This document shows, in pieces, positions 46,490 through 57,773 of a DNA stretch of 64,000 nucleotides. The number at the start of each line of letters is the position of its first letter. Positions within the stretch are counted from its first letter, which is position 1. Made by a program: the position numbers and the translations under genes. The DNA lies in assembly GCA_964443745.1 (NCBI GenBank), contig CAYUEN010000002.1, positions 57,638 to 121,637 on the forward strand, in the 5' to 3' direction. This DNA is from CAYUEN01 sp964443745 (GTDB lineage: Bacteria > Campylobacterota > Campylobacteria > Campylobacterales > QNZT01). Under the pieces are notes generated by a model. It worked only from the letters and a program-made list of their open reading frames with translations, was not told the DNA's origin and searched no databases.

Positions 46490-47689
46490 ATGGAACTGTT
46501 ATCGATCAAAAATCTGGATTTAGAGGGTAAAAGCGTCTTCATCAGATGCGATTTCAACGTCCCCAAAGACGAATTCGGCAATATCAGCGACGACCGCCGT
46601 ATCCGTTCGGCCCTGCCGACGATCCGCTACTGTCTCGATCATGATTGCAAGATCGTTCTGGCCAGCCATTACGGCAGACCCAAGCCGGGAGAGTGGAACG
46701 AAGAGAAAGATTCGCTCAAGCCGGTCGCTAAAAGGCTGCATACGCTGCTCAAGCAAGATATCATCATGGCGGACAACGTCGTGGGGGACGATACGATAGA
46801 ACGGGCACGCAATCTCAACGGCGGCGAAATCATGCTGCTGGAAAATCTGCGCTACAATCCCGGAGAGACCGCCAACGACGAAGAGTTCGCCAGACGTCTT
46901 TCGCTGATGGGCGAAATCTACATCAACGACGCTTTCGGCGCGAGCCATAGACGGCACGCTTCCATCTACGCCCTTCCCGCACTCTATGACAAAGCCCATA
47001 AAGCGGCCGGTTTTCTGATGCAAAAAGAGGTCAATTTCTTTCACAAAATGATCAGCAATCCCAGCCGCCCTTTCGTCGCGGTGGTAGGAGGATCGAAAGT
47101 CTCCGGCAAACTCGAAGCGTTGGTGAATCTGATCGAAAAGGTCGACAAGCTGATCATCGGCGGCGGGATGGCATTCACTTTTCTCAAGGCGCAGGGATAC
47201 GAAGTGGGCAAATCGCTCGTCGAAGAGCATCTGATGGAGGATGCGAAGAAGATCATCTATCGTGCGATGGGGTTGGGCGTCAAATTCTACCTGCCGGTCG
47301 ATCTGGTCGTCTCTCCCGAAATGAGCGAAGAGGCGCCCGTCAAATTTCTTCCGATCCAGGAGATTCCGAAGGAGTGGATGGGACTGGATGTGGGGCCTGC
47401 GACCAATCGCCTCTTCAGAGAGGCGCTCAACGACGCCCAGACGATTCTCTGGAACGGGCCGATGGGGGTTTTCGAGATGGACAAATTCTCCAAAGGGAGT
47501 TTCATGATGAGCCACTACATCGCCGAATCGCATGCGACGACGATCATAGGCGGCGGTGATACCGCTGATGTGGTCCAGCGTGCGGGCGACATAGACGAAA
47601 TGACCTTCATCTCCACGGGTGGCGGCGCGAGTCTGGAGCTGCTGGAAGGCAAAACGCTGCCGGGCGTCGAAGCGGTGATGGCGTCATGA
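46490..47689 (+). CDS. pgk: Phosphoglycerate kinase
   Basis: Transfers phosphate between 1,3-bisphosphoglycerate and [25 protein letters not shown] and the nucleotide motif GGGDTADVV are in order. 399 residues. Follows gap by 15 bp and overlaps tpiA by 4 bp. Confidence 0.97.
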   Translation: MELLSIKNLDLEGKSVFIRCDFNVPKDEFGNISDDRRIRSALPTIRYCLDHDCKIVLASHYGRPKPGEWNEEKDSLKPVAKRLHTLLKQDIIMADNVVGDDTIERARNLNGGEIMLLENLRYNPGETANDEEFARRLSLMGEIYINDAFGASHRRHASIYALPALYDKAHKAAGFLMQKEVNFFHKMISNPSRPFVAVVGGSKVSGKLEALVNLIEKVDKLIIGGGMAFTFLKAQGYEVGKSLVEEHLMEDAKKIIYRAMGLGVKFYLPVDLVVSPEMSEEAPVKFLPIQEIPKEWMGLDVGPATNRLFREALNDAQTILWNGPMGVFEMDKFSKGSFMMSHYIAESHATTIIGGGDTADVVQRAGDIDEMTFISTGGGASLELLEGKTLPGVEAVMAS

Positions 47690-48384
47690 TCATCGCTTCC
47701 AATTTCAAGACCAACCACACCCGCGCGTCCACGGCGGCCTATCTCCAAGCGCTTGGGACGCTTAGGAGTGAGGAGACGATTCTGGTCTTTCCTCCGGCGA
47801 CTGCGCTCGATCGTTTCGAATTGCCGGAAAATATCCGTGTAGGCGTACAAAACGCCTATCCCGTGGAAAAGGGATCTTTCACCGGAGAGATCGGTCTGCA
47901 GCAGATCGAGGAGTTTAGCATATCGACGATCCTGATCGGCCACAGCGAAAGACGCCATATTCTGAAAGAATCCCAGGATCTGATCGCACGGAAGTTCGCC
48001 TTTTTCGCCGAGAGGGGATTTATGATCGTCTACTGTATCGGCGAGCCGTTGGAAATTCGTCAAGCGGGCATAGAGAGCGTCGTAGCGTACAACCGTGAAC
48101 AGTTGCGGGGGATCGATACCGGCTACGAGAATCTGATCGTCGCCTACGAGCCGGTTTGGGCGATCGGGACCGGCGTGAGCGCCACCATCGAGCAGATCGA
48201 CGAGACGCTGCGCAAGCTTCGCGAAGATATCGACAAACCGCTGCTTTACGGCGGAAGCGTCAAGGTGGAGAATATCGAAGAGATTCTGCGCATTCGAGAT
48301 TGCGACGGGGTGTTGGTCGGAACCGCCAGCTGGGATGTGGAGAACTTCAAAGCGATGATCGCCATTGCCGAAGAGGTCGACTGA
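47686..48384 (+). CDS. tpiA: Triosephosphate isomerase
   Basis: Interconverts dihydroxyacetone phosphate and glyceraldehyde 3-phosphate. The catalytic His lies in IGHSERRH near residue 85, the Glu in [10 protein letters not shown] near 147, and the phosphate loop GGSVKVEN near 192. At 232 residues it is short compared with the usual 250 but typical for Campylobacterota. The N-terminal substrate Lys is in SNFKTNHT. Confidence 0.95.
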   Translation: MIIASNFKTNHTRASTAAYLQALGTLRSEETILVFPPATALDRFELPENIRVGVQNAYPVEKGSFTGEIGLQQIEEFSISTILIGHSERRHILKESQDLIARKFAFFAERGFMIVYCIGEPLEIRQAGIESVVAYNREQLRGIDTGYENLIVAYEPVWAIGTGVSATIEQIDETLRKLREDIDKPLLYGGSVKVENIEEILRIRDCDGVLVGTASWDVENFKAMIAIAEEVD

Positions 48385-48403
48385 TTTTCGGGATGCGATC
48401 GGA

Positions 48404-49152
48404 ATGAAACGGCCGCGTATAGCTCTTTTCGTCCCTTGCTATGTGAACCATTTCTATCCGGATGCCGCTATGGCGACGCTGCGTCTGCTGGAAAATCTGG
48501 GATACGAGGTCGTCTATCCCAGAGCGCAGAGTTGTTGCGGCCAGCCTTTCGCGAACAGCGGGATGGAGGAGGAGACGCGGGCGTTCGCACAGAGATTCGT
48601 CGATCTTTTTTCACGATACGACACGATCGTCGCCCCGGGAGCGAGTTGTGTGGCGATGGTCAAGCACCACTACCCCGAATATCTTCCGGATTCACCCCAA
48701 TTGCGCCATATTCGCGAAAACATCTACGAAATATGCGAGTTTTTGCACGATGTCGTCCGCCTCGAGAAGCTCGATGTCTCTTTTCCCCACAAAGTGGGGC
48801 TTCATCAGAGTTGTCACGGTCTAAGAGAGCTGGGATTGGGAACCTCCAGCGAAAAGGCGCTTTCTTTCTCGTCCAAAGCCAGAAAGCTGTTGGAGATGGT
48901 GCGCGATATAGAGATCGTGGAGTTGCGACGGCCGGACGAATGTTGCGGGTTCGGCGGGACTTTTTCGATCAACGAACCCGAGATTTCGATCCGGATGGGA
49001 AGGGATAGAATCGCCGATCATGAACGGGCGGGCGCGGAGTATATCGTCGGATACGACCTCTCTTGTCTGATGCATATGGAGGGGATCATCAAAGCGCAGA
49101 AACGGCCGCTGAAAGTAATCCATATCGCCCAGATTCTCGCGGGAGATTGCAA

Positions 49153-49156
<4 letters not shown>
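48404..49156 (+). CDS. lutA: L-lactate oxidation Fe-S protein LutA
   Basis: LutA, with LutB and LutC, oxidises L-lactate to pyruvate and feeds the quinone pool. Two cysteine-rich CCG domains are seen, one with FVPCYVN and SCCGQP (residues near 11 and 43), the other with QSCHGLRELG and DECCGFGGTFS (near 142 and 181). The ATG at 48404 gives 250 residues. Its TGA overlaps the GTG of lutB. The lut genes lie between tpiA and fabI, which are adjacent in Campylobacter as I recall it. Confidence 0.92.
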
Positions 49157-50467
<1,311 letters not shown>

Positions 50468-50496
<29 letters not shown>

Positions 50497-51052
50497 AAAG
50501 AGGATTTTCGAACGGCTCGGAAAAATCGAGACGCCTAAACCGCTGGAGCCCGCGGCGATCGATACGATTCGTTTTGACGATCCGCTCTCACGATTTTTGC
50601 AGGCGCTCAAGAAGGCGGGCGGAAGAGGATTCGTGATCGAAGAGGGGGAGATAGAGGAAAAAATCGCGGAACTCTTCGGCTCCGCCACGATCGCTTCGAT
50701 CCATCCCTACGGATGCAGAAGTCATGATCCCAACCGAATGGAAGATCCGCGTGCGCTGCAGGATATCGATGCGGCGATCGTACATGGGGAGTTCGGGGTG
50801 GCCGAAAACGGCGCGGTCTGGATAGCCGAAGCGCAAAACAGACATCGCGCCCTCTATACGATCGTCCCCCGTCTGGCGATCGTCGTAAAACGCGAAGCGA
50901 TCGTCGATACGATGGCGGAAGCGTACAGGCGGATAGAGGCACCTTTGCGTTACGGCCTCTTTCTCAGCGGTCCTTCCAAAACGGCCGATATCGAGCAATC
51001 CCTCGTCATCGGCGCGCATGGTGCGATCGGCGTGGACGTACTGCTTGTCTGA
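50468..51052 (+). CDS. lutC: L-lactate oxidation protein LutC
   Basis: A 194-residue LUD-domain protein. ENGAVWIAEAQNR and LVIGAHGAIGVDVLLV match the family C-terminal half. Starts 28 bp inside lutB at ATG 50468, with GAGGAG six bases before it. No lactate permease or regulator is next to the operon. Confidence 0.9.
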
Positions 51053-51078
51053 AGCCGGCCGCTTTAGCAAAATTTGGT

Positions 51079-51084
51079 TAAAAT
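51079..51084 (+). promoter_or_regulatory. -10 box of fabI
   Basis: TAAAAT, 25 bases before the fabI ATG, in the 57-bp gap after lutC; AAGGAG precedes the start. Suggests fabI is transcribed separately from lut. Confidence 0.45.
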
Positions 51085-51100
51085 GGCGCAATCACACTAA

Positions 51101-51931
<831 letters not shown>

Positions 51932-51941
51932 AGGGCCGAAG

Positions 51942-52907
51942 ATGATGCTGCTGGCACGCAAACTCCTCTATATCGTTTTGATGCTGCTCATCATCTCCGC
52001 CATCTCGTTCGGGGCGATTCATCTGGCCCCCAACTCCTTTTTCGCTTCCGGCGAGCTCAATCCGAACATCACCAAGGAGTCGATCGAACATCTGCGACAG
52101 ATCTACGGGTTGGACAAGCCGCTTTGGGTGCAGTATCTTTCATGGATGAAAGCGTTGCTGCATCTGGATTTCGGAATTTCGTTCGCGAGCGGAAAAGCGG
52201 TCAGGGAAGAGATTCTCGATCGCATCGGTATCACGCTGATCATCAACCTCACGAGCATGTTTTTCGTCTTCGTTCTGGGGGTGTGGTGGGGAATCAAGGC
52301 GGCGATGCGTCAGCATACCCTCTTCGATCGTTCCATGAAGCAGTTCGCGCTGCTGAGTTACGCGCTTCCTTCCTTCTATCTGGCACTGCTTTTGATTATT
52401 CTCTTTTCGGTGAAGTTGGGATGGTTTCCGATTTCGGGACTGGAATCGATCGAACCCAAAGAGGGTATCGCGAAATTTTTCGATCGGCTCTGGCATCTGG
52501 TATTGCCGATTTTCGTGGTGGTGTTCGGAGGGATCGGGAGCCTGATGATGTATGTGCGAAGTTTGAGCGTCGATATTCTCAAAAGCGACTATCTCTTTTT
52601 CGCCAAAGCCAGAGGGCTGGATGAGCGTACGATTCTTTGGCGTTATATCCTCCCCAATCTGATGCCCCCCATCGTGACGATTTTGGGACTCTCTTTGCCG
52701 GGTTTGATCGGGGGAAGCGTGATTTTGGAGTCGATCTTCTCGATCAACGGGATGGGGCTGCTTTTTTATCAGAGCGCGCTGAGTCGGGATTATCCGGTGA
52801 TTATGGGGATCTTGATCATCTCCGCTTTTCTGACGCTGCTGGGCAATGTCGTCGCGGATCTGATCCTGCTGAAGCTCAACCCCCACTTCAGGCGAAGCGG
52901 AGCTTGA
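51942..52907 (+). CDS. ABC transporter permease, dipeptide/nickel type, without partners
   Basis: A 321-residue permease of the DppB/NikB/OppB family with six membrane helices and the EAA-type cytoplasmic loop KARGLDERTILWRYILPNLMPP near residue 225. The N-terminal INPNIT-like periplasmic loop (APNSFFASGELNPNIT) and YGLDKPLWVQYL are family segments. No DppA, DppC or ATPase gene is beside it, so partners must be elsewhere. Peptide or metal import cannot be told apart. Starts 10 bp after fabI. Confidence 0.9.
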   Translation: MMLLARKLLYIVLMLLIISAISFGAIHLAPNSFFASGELNPNITKESIEHLRQIYGLDKPLWVQYLSWMKALLHLDFGISFASGKAVREEILDRIGITLIINLTSMFFVFVLGVWWGIKAAMRQHTLFDRSMKQFALLSYALPSFYLALLLIILFSVKLGWFPISGLESIEPKEGIAKFFDRLWHLVLPIFVVVFGGIGSLMMYVRSLSVDILKSDYLFFAKARGLDERTILWRYILPNLMPPIVTILGLSLPGLIGGSVILESIFSINGMGLLFYQSALSRDYPVIMGILIISAFLTLLGNVVADLILLKLNPHFRRSGA

Positions 52908-54041
52908 TCAACTCTCTCCGAAGAGTGCCTTGAGCGCGTCCAAGCCGCCTTCTTTGGTCTCTCCCGTCTTGGTTTCTCCGTCACGGGTGGCGATGCCGCC
53001 CTGTTCGACCAGTTCGATTTCATAACCTGTCAGCATCGAAGCGAGACGAATATTGATTCCGCTTTTGCCGATCGCTTTGGATTTTTGATCGGCCGGCAGC
53101 GTGACGATCGCTTTTTCGTCTTCGATTCTCACCGCGGAGATGATCGCGGGGGAGAGAGCTCTGGCGATATATTTTTCGGGGATCGAACTATATTCGATAC
53201 AGTCGATGTTTTCGCCGTTGAGCTCTTTGGATACGGCGTTGATCCTGACTCCTTTGGTACCGACGGTGGCTCCTACGGGATCGACGTTGGGAGAGAGTGC
53301 CGTCAGGGCGACTTTGGCGCGCTCTCCGGGAATTCTGGAGGCGCCCTGTACGACCACCATTTCGTCTTTGATTTCCGGCACTTCCAGACGGAGCAACTCT
53401 TCGAGAAATTTGGGGCTCGTTCTGGAGAGTTCGACCTGCATACCGAGTTTCTTGTCGATATAGACGCGTCTGATCACCGCTTTGATCACGTCTCCCACTT
53501 TGAATTTTTCGCCTTTGATGCGGCTTTTCATCGGGAGGATCGCCCTGACTTCGCGAAATTCGATATAGGTGTTTTCGTCGTTGTCCACGCGGGTGACGGT
53601 TCCGCTGATGATATCGCCGACGCGCTCTTTGTATTTTTCGAAGATATTGCGCTCCAGCAGTCGCTGTAGGTGGTATTCCAATTCGCGGAAGAGAATCGCC
53701 GCGGCGGTACGCCCCATATTGTCCAGCGAGAGCTGGTAGGTGAGCTCGTCTCCGACTTCGATTTCCGGATCGACTTTTTTCGCTTCGTCGACCGTGATGA
53801 ACCGCTCGTCGTCCTCTTCGATCTCTTCGAGTCTTTCGTCGTCGTTCGCGACGACCAACACTTTCTGATAGAGTGTCAGCTCTTTGCTCTTTTCGTCGAT
53901 ATCGACGCTATAGTCGTACTGTTCGCCGAAGACTTTCCGTGCGGTATTGATCATCGCCGCCGTGACGCCCTCTTTGGCCTCTTCGAGTTTCAACCCCTTT
54001 TCATGGGCAATAGATTCTATGATGTTGACAATTTTTTCCAT
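52908..54041 (-). CDS. nusA: Transcription termination/antitermination factor NusA
   Basis: NusA binds RNA polymerase and RNA, controlling pausing and termination. The 377-residue protein has the N-terminal polymerase-binding domain (MEKIVNIIESIAHEKG), an S1 domain (about 135-200, ISGTVTRVDNDENTYI) and two KH domains (GATVGTKGVRINAV near 285; GKSGINIRLASMLTGY near 340). It lacks the C-terminal acidic repeats of enteric NusA, as is usual outside that group. Start at ATG 54041, since the extra frame upstream is AT-rich intergenic DNA. Convergent with the permease, one base apart. Confidence 0.96.
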   Translation of the reverse strand: MEKIVNIIESIAHEKGLKLEEAKEGVTAAMINTARKVFGEQYDYSVDIDEKSKELTLYQKVLVVANDDERLEEIEEDDERFITVDEAKKVDPEIEVGDELTYQLSLDNMGRTAAAILFRELEYHLQRLLERNIFEKYKERVGDIISGTVTRVDNDENTYIEFREVRAILPMKSRIKGEKFKVGDVIKAVIRRVYIDKKLGMQVELSRTSPKFLEELLRLEVPEIKDEMVVVQGASRIPGERAKVALTALSPNVDPVGATVGTKGVRINAVSKELNGENIDCIEYSSIPEKYIARALSPAIISAVRIEDEKAIVTLPADQKSKAIGKSGINIRLASMLTGYEIELVEQGGIATRDGETKTGETKEGGLDALKALFGES

Positions 54042-54151
54042 TTTTCGCTTCCTTTTTCGTTGACAATAAAATGTAATCGGGGGATTTCTTGTCAGAAGTT
54101 GCCGCATTATAACATGAAAAATCTAAGAATGCAATATATGGTGGAAAAATT

Positions 54152-54826
54152 TTAGATAATTTTAAGAATCGTCAATCCCCATCTCCCATTTGCCAGATAG
54201 AGATAATCTCCATACAGTGCGAATGCGTAGACGCTGTCCCCGGCGGTATATTCGCTCACCATAGTATCTTCACCGATACCTGCGCGCAGATCGTAGATCG
54301 CGATCCCCTCTTGAGTGACGGTAAAAAGATAGTCTCCCTCGGTCAGTGAGGTGTGCGGCTGGTTTAGCGTACCTTCGATCGTACCCAGATAGTGGGGGTT
54401 GTAGGGGTTTTGGGCATCGATTAGAGAAATATTGTAGTAATCCGCTGCCGATTGAGGGATATAGGCGGCGTAGACGAGATCGTTCACGAGTTCGACGCGG
54501 TTGATGTAGGCATCAAGATCGTAGCTTTCGATCAGAAAAGGATATTCGGGATCGGAGACGTCGATGATCTCCAGTCCGTTGCTGCCGCTGGCGATATAGG
54601 CGATTTTTCCATCTTTCGAGAGCGTGATATCCACGGCCGTTCCGGAAATACCGAAATTGGATATCTCTTGCAATGTCGGTTCGAAATAATTTTTGTAACC
54701 ATAAGCCGTAGGGCCATCTTGACGGGAGGAAAGCATGATATCACCGCCGATCGTCATCGTCGTTGAGGTTTCGCAACCGAAAAATCCGAATAGCAATATC
54801 GAAAGTGTAAAAAAACGTAACACCAT
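54152..54826 (-). CDS. Lipoprotein with LVIVD-type beta-propeller repeats
   Basis: A 224-residue protein with a signal peptide ending FGFFGC (Cys18), a lipoprotein-like cleavage site although Phe at -2 is unusual. The body contains repeated blades of the LVIVD kind: AYIASGSNGLEIIDVSDPEYP, NISLIDAQNPYNPHYLG, YLFTVTQEGIAIYDLRAG, YLYLANGRWGLTILKII. Four or five blades are too few for a full propeller, so it may dimerise or be truncated. Role unknown. Single gene. Confidence 0.8.
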   Translation of the reverse strand: MVLRFFTLSILLFGFFGCETSTTMTIGGDIMLSSRQDGPTAYGYKNYFEPTLQEISNFGISGTAVDITLSKDGKIAYIASGSNGLEIIDVSDPEYPFLIESYDLDAYINRVELVNDLVYAAYIPQSAADYYNISLIDAQNPYNPHYLGTIEGTLNQPHTSLTEGDYLFTVTQEGIAIYDLRAGIGEDTMVSEYTAGDSVYAFALYGDYLYLANGRWGLTILKII

Positions 54827-54957
54827 TTCGGACTCCTTTTTTTGCTTTCTTCTTTAATATAATATTATTTTTTACATTTGTATAGTCGTTTTTACTCTTT
54901 TCCCAAAAAAATCTCGCTTTACTTCCGATTTGTAACAAATAGGAGAGGAAATTAGGG

Positions 54958-54963
54958 TATAAT
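54958..54963 (+). promoter_or_regulatory. -10 box of the carboxynorspermidine dehydrogenase gene
   Basis: TATAAT preceded by GGG, 34 bases before the ATG at 54997. The AT-rich 170-bp divergent gap has no other feature I can support. Confidence 0.5.
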
Positions 54964-54996
54964 TTTTCTCAATAATATCAAGATCCAAAAGGCGAA

Positions 54997-56211
54997 ATGA
55001 TGGCAGATATTTTGATTATCGGTGCGGGCGGTGTCGGACGGGTCGTGGTGCATAAATGCGCCCAGCAACCGGAGACGTTTTCGCATATCACGCTGGCGAG
55101 TAGGACACTGCAGAAGTGCGAAGCGCTACAGAAGGAAGTCAAAGAGCGTTACGACGTCGATATCGATATCGCGAAAGTCGATGCGGACAGTGTGGAGGAG
55201 CTGGTTTCGCTGATTCGGTCGGTCAAACCGGAGATGGTTCTCAATATCGCGCTTCCCTATCAGGATCTGACGATCATGGAGGCGTGCCTGAGGACGAAAG
55301 TCCACTATCTCGATACCGCAAACTACGAGCACCCCGATACCGCGAAATTCGAATACAAGGAGCAGTGGGCCTACGATTCGAGGTACAAAGATGCGGGAAT
55401 CATGGGATTGTTGGGGAGCGGTTTCGATCCGGGCGTGACGAACGTCTTTTGTGCCTATGCGCAAAAACACTACTTCGACGAAATCGAGACGATCGACATA
55501 CTCGATTGTAACGCCGGCGATCACGGGTATCCTTTCGCCACCAACTTCAATCCGGAAATCAATCTGCGCGAAGTGAGCAGTAACGGTCGGTACTGGGAGG
55601 AGGGCAGATGGATCGAGACTCGGCCGATGGAGATCAAGATGGTTTGGAACTATCCCCAAATCGGCCCCAAAGAGAGCTATCTGCTCTATCATGAAGAGAT
55701 GGAATCGCTGGTAAAACATATCAAAGGGCTCAAACGGATCCGTTTTTTCATGACGTTCGGTGAGAGCTATCTGACTCATATGCGATGTCTGGAGAATGTC
55801 GGGATGCTGCGTATCGACGAGATCGAGGTGGACGGCTGCAAGGTGGTCCCGCTGCATGTGCTCAAGGCGCTGCTTCCCGATCCGGCGAGCCTGGGAGAGC
55901 GTACCAAAGGAAAGACCAATATCGGAATCGTAGCCACCGGAACCAAGGAGGGCAAAAAACGCTCGATCTATATCTACAATATCTGCGATCATCAAGAGGC
56001 GTACCGGGAGACGGGAGCGCAGGCGGTCAGTTACACCACCGGCGTTCCGGCGATGATCGGCGCGAAGCTGATGATGGAGGGGATCTGGATGAAACCCGGT
56101 GTCTGGAATCTGGAGCAGTTCGATCCCGATCCGTTTATGGACGCGTTGAACAGATACGGCCTTCCATGGCATGTGGAGGAGATCGATCCTGAAAAATATA
56201 TCATCGGATGA
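54997..56211 (+). CDS. Carboxynorspermidine synthase (saccharopine-dehydrogenase family)
   Basis: Reductively joins aspartate semialdehyde to a diamine, giving carboxynorspermidine or carboxyspermidine, which NspC decarboxylates. The 404-residue protein has the Rossmann loop IGAGGVGRVV at residues 7-16 and the family segments YLDTANYEHPD, GFDPGVTNVF and TTGVPAMIGAKLMM. This enzyme replaces spermidine synthase in many Campylobacterota. The partner nspC is in the window at 62750, not adjacent. Followed after 9 bp by the thioredoxin-reductase gene. Confidence 0.93.
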   Translation: MMADILIIGAGGVGRVVVHKCAQQPETFSHITLASRTLQKCEALQKEVKERYDVDIDIAKVDADSVEELVSLIRSVKPEMVLNIALPYQDLTIMEACLRTKVHYLDTANYEHPDTAKFEYKEQWAYDSRYKDAGIMGLLGSGFDPGVTNVFCAYAQKHYFDEIETIDILDCNAGDHGYPFATNFNPEINLREVSSNGRYWEEGRWIETRPMEIKMVWNYPQIGPKESYLLYHEEMESLVKHIKGLKRIRFFMTFGESYLTHMRCLENVGMLRIDEIEVDGCKVVPLHVLKALLPDPASLGERTKGKTNIGIVATGTKEGKKRSIYIYNICDHQEAYRETGAQAVSYTTGVPAMIGAKLMMEGIWMKPGVWNLEQFDPDPFMDALNRYGLPWHVEEIDPEKYIIG

Positions 56212-56220
56212 GGAGGGAAC

Positions 56221-56565
56221 ATGCAGCAGTTGGATATGAATTCGCAGGAATTTCACGACGAACTGGAGAAGACGAAACGGTTTACGGACAAGGTGTGTAA
56301 GCAGTTCGGGTGGGAATACAATCCCAACGAAGAGGTCAACGAAGCGATTATCATGGGGCTCGCTCGCCACAGATTGCTCTACGGTAAACGCTTCTGTCCC
56401 TGCTATATGGTCGTAGAAGATCCCGAGACGGGTAAACACAAAAGCGCCGACGACCGGATCTGCCCCTGTAAACCCGCAATCGAAAAGGAGATTCCCGAAG
56501 AGGGCGTCTGCCACTGCGGTATCTTCTGCTCACCCGAATACGTCAAAACGCACCAAAAAGATTAA
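56221..56565 (+). CDS. Ferredoxin-thioredoxin reductase catalytic subunit
   Basis: A 114-residue FTR beta-chain homologue. The three motif pairs are intact: Cys59-Pro-Cys61, Cys81-Pro-Cys83 and Cys97-His-Cys99, giving a 4Fe-4S cluster next to the redox disulfide. It would pass electrons from ferredoxin to a thioredoxin-like protein. There is no variable chain, ferredoxin or thioredoxin beside it; the TlpA-like protein at 58631 is periplasmic and not an obvious partner. Same strand as the upstream dehydrogenase, 9 bp apart, so likely co-transcribed. Confidence 0.9.
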   Translation: MQQLDMNSQEFHDELEKTKRFTDKVCKQFGWEYNPNEEVNEAIIMGLARHRLLYGKRFCPCYMVVEDPETGKHKSADDRICPCKPAIEKEIPEEGVCHCGIFCSPEYVKTHQKD

Positions 56566-57101
56566 TCTCTCGACAGTGAGAGCGTGACGGGAAGATCGGT
56601 CGCCTTGAGAAGCAGGCTTTTCGTGCCGGTTGTTTGGATACGATAGTCGTGTGAAAAGAGAGCGAAAACCGCTTCGTCGGCGTTTTCGTAGTCGTGGCAA
56701 CTCGCATGGTCGGTATCGGGTTGCTGTTCGGGTCGGTAGAAATAGAGAGTGTTTCCGTCGACTTCGTAATCGGCCGTGATCTTGAAACAGTTGGCGTAGG
56801 CGACGGCTCGATCTGAGATGAAAGAGATCTGTACCGGATAGCTTTTTTCACCCTCCGTATAGTTTGCAAGAGGATCTATCTTTTGCAGGTCGATTTCGAC
56901 GGTATTCCAGATATTGCCGGTGAGGATAGCGCTATAATCGGCCGCATCGTTGGAGAGCGTACCCAATCCGTTTTCCGAAAGGGCGTTTTGCGAAATGGGT
57001 CCTTGCGCGCCGTTTTCCGTTTCGGTTTTCGTCGTATCGCCGCATCCTCCGAAAAAGAGGAGTAGAAGCGTCGAAAGAACGATGGACGTTCGTTTGATCA
57101 T
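56562..57101 (-). CDS. META-domain-like lipoprotein
   Basis: A 179-residue protein with a lipoprotein signal (LLLLFFGGC, Cys20) and a C-terminal region resembling the META/HslJ domain: W at the domain start (GNIWNTVEI), a Cys strand YANCFKITADYEVDGNTLYF, then ASCHDYENADEAVFALF and the closing LLLKATDL. META proteins are cell-envelope proteins tied to stress or motility. Start at ATG 57101; upstream frame is the palindrome-bearing promoter gap. Convergent with the FTR gene by 4 bp. Confidence 0.75.
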   Translation of the reverse strand: MIKRTSIVLSTLLLLFFGGCGDTTKTETENGAQGPISQNALSENGLGTLSNDAADYSAILTGNIWNTVEIDLQKIDPLANYTEGEKSYPVQISFISDRAVAYANCFKITADYEVDGNTLYFYRPEQQPDTDHASCHDYENADEAVFALFSHDYRIQTTGTKSLLLKATDLPVTLSLSRD

Positions 57102-57127
57102 GATGGGCCTTTGTTTCGGGTGGGTTT

Positions 57128-57143
57128 TGTCGATATATCGACA
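57128..57143. promoter_or_regulatory. Perfect 16-bp palindrome between divergent lipoprotein genes
   Basis: TGTCGATATATCGACA reads the same on both strands and is 27 bp before one start codon and 83 bp before the other. It could be a shared operator. No known site is recognised. Confidence 0.5.
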
Positions 57144-57165
57144 TTTTTTCAAATAGTTTGAGTGG

Positions 57166-57194
57166 TTGCGCAGCGAACCAAAACATGCTACACT
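57166..57194 (+). promoter_or_regulatory. Promoter of the Cys-rich lipoprotein gene
   Basis: TTGCGC (57166-57171), a 17-bp gap and TACACT (57189-57194), 32 bases before the ATG at 57226. Confidence 0.5.
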
Positions 57195-57225
57195 CATATA
57201 CGATGAAACCTTCAAGGGGGTGCAA

Positions 57226-57771
57226 ATGCGCTATCTTGCGATTGTGATGATACTCTTTTTTTGGGGATGCGGCCCCAAATACAAGGTGCTTACGGCCCTC
57301 GTTCTTCCCGAAGATCCCGCCCAGAAGGCGTGTATCCAGAAGTGTACCGACGAGAGGGCGACCTGCAGGGATATCTGCGAAGCGGATTTTGCCATCTGTC
57401 GCAAAAAGGCGGACGCCGTGGCGAAAAAACGCTACGAAGAGGCGATGCGAACCTACACCGCGAAACTGGAGCAGTACACGAAAGATCTGGAGCGCTATCC
57501 GTGCGAGCGGAGATTCTACTACTACGACGGCTGTTTCGGATACGGTTGCGGTCCCTATTATAGCTGGATTTGGGAGCCGTTTCCGCCCTATATACCGCTT
57601 GCCAAACCCAAAAAACCGAACTACGAAACGATCAAAACCGAAACCGAAATGCGAATGTGTCGAATCGATTGCGGGTGTGAAAAGCGCTATATCGACTGCT
57701 TCAAGGCATGCGGTGGAAAGGTGATCGTACGCAAAAAGTGCGTGGCCAACTGTCCGACTTCGGAGAAATGA
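57226..57771 (+). CDS. Cysteine-rich lipoprotein with paired CX3C motifs
   Basis: A 181-residue protein with a short signal ending FFWGC (Cys15 lipidated if cleaved). The mature part has a helical Cys module C-x3-C-x6-C-x3-C-x6-C (about residues 32-54), a long charged helix (55-90), a Tyr/Pro/Trp-rich middle (RFYYYDGCFGYGCG, WIWEPFPPYIP) and a second Cys module C-x3-C-x-C-x6-C-x3-C plus a last C-x3-C. Sixteen cysteines in all. The spacing suits a disulfide-stapled helical hairpin. I know no family; an envelope stress, metal or redox role is only a guess. Overlaps the SDR gene region by ATGA. Confidence 0.8.
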   Translation: MRYLAIVMILFFWGCGPKYKVLTALVLPEDPAQKACIQKCTDERATCRDICEADFAICRKKADAVAKKRYEEAMRTYTAKLEQYTKDLERYPCERRFYYYDGCFGYGCGPYYSWIWEPFPPYIPLAKPKKPNYETIKTETEMRMCRIDCGCEKRYIDCFKACGGKVIVRKKCVANCPTSEK

Positions 57772-57773
57772 CG

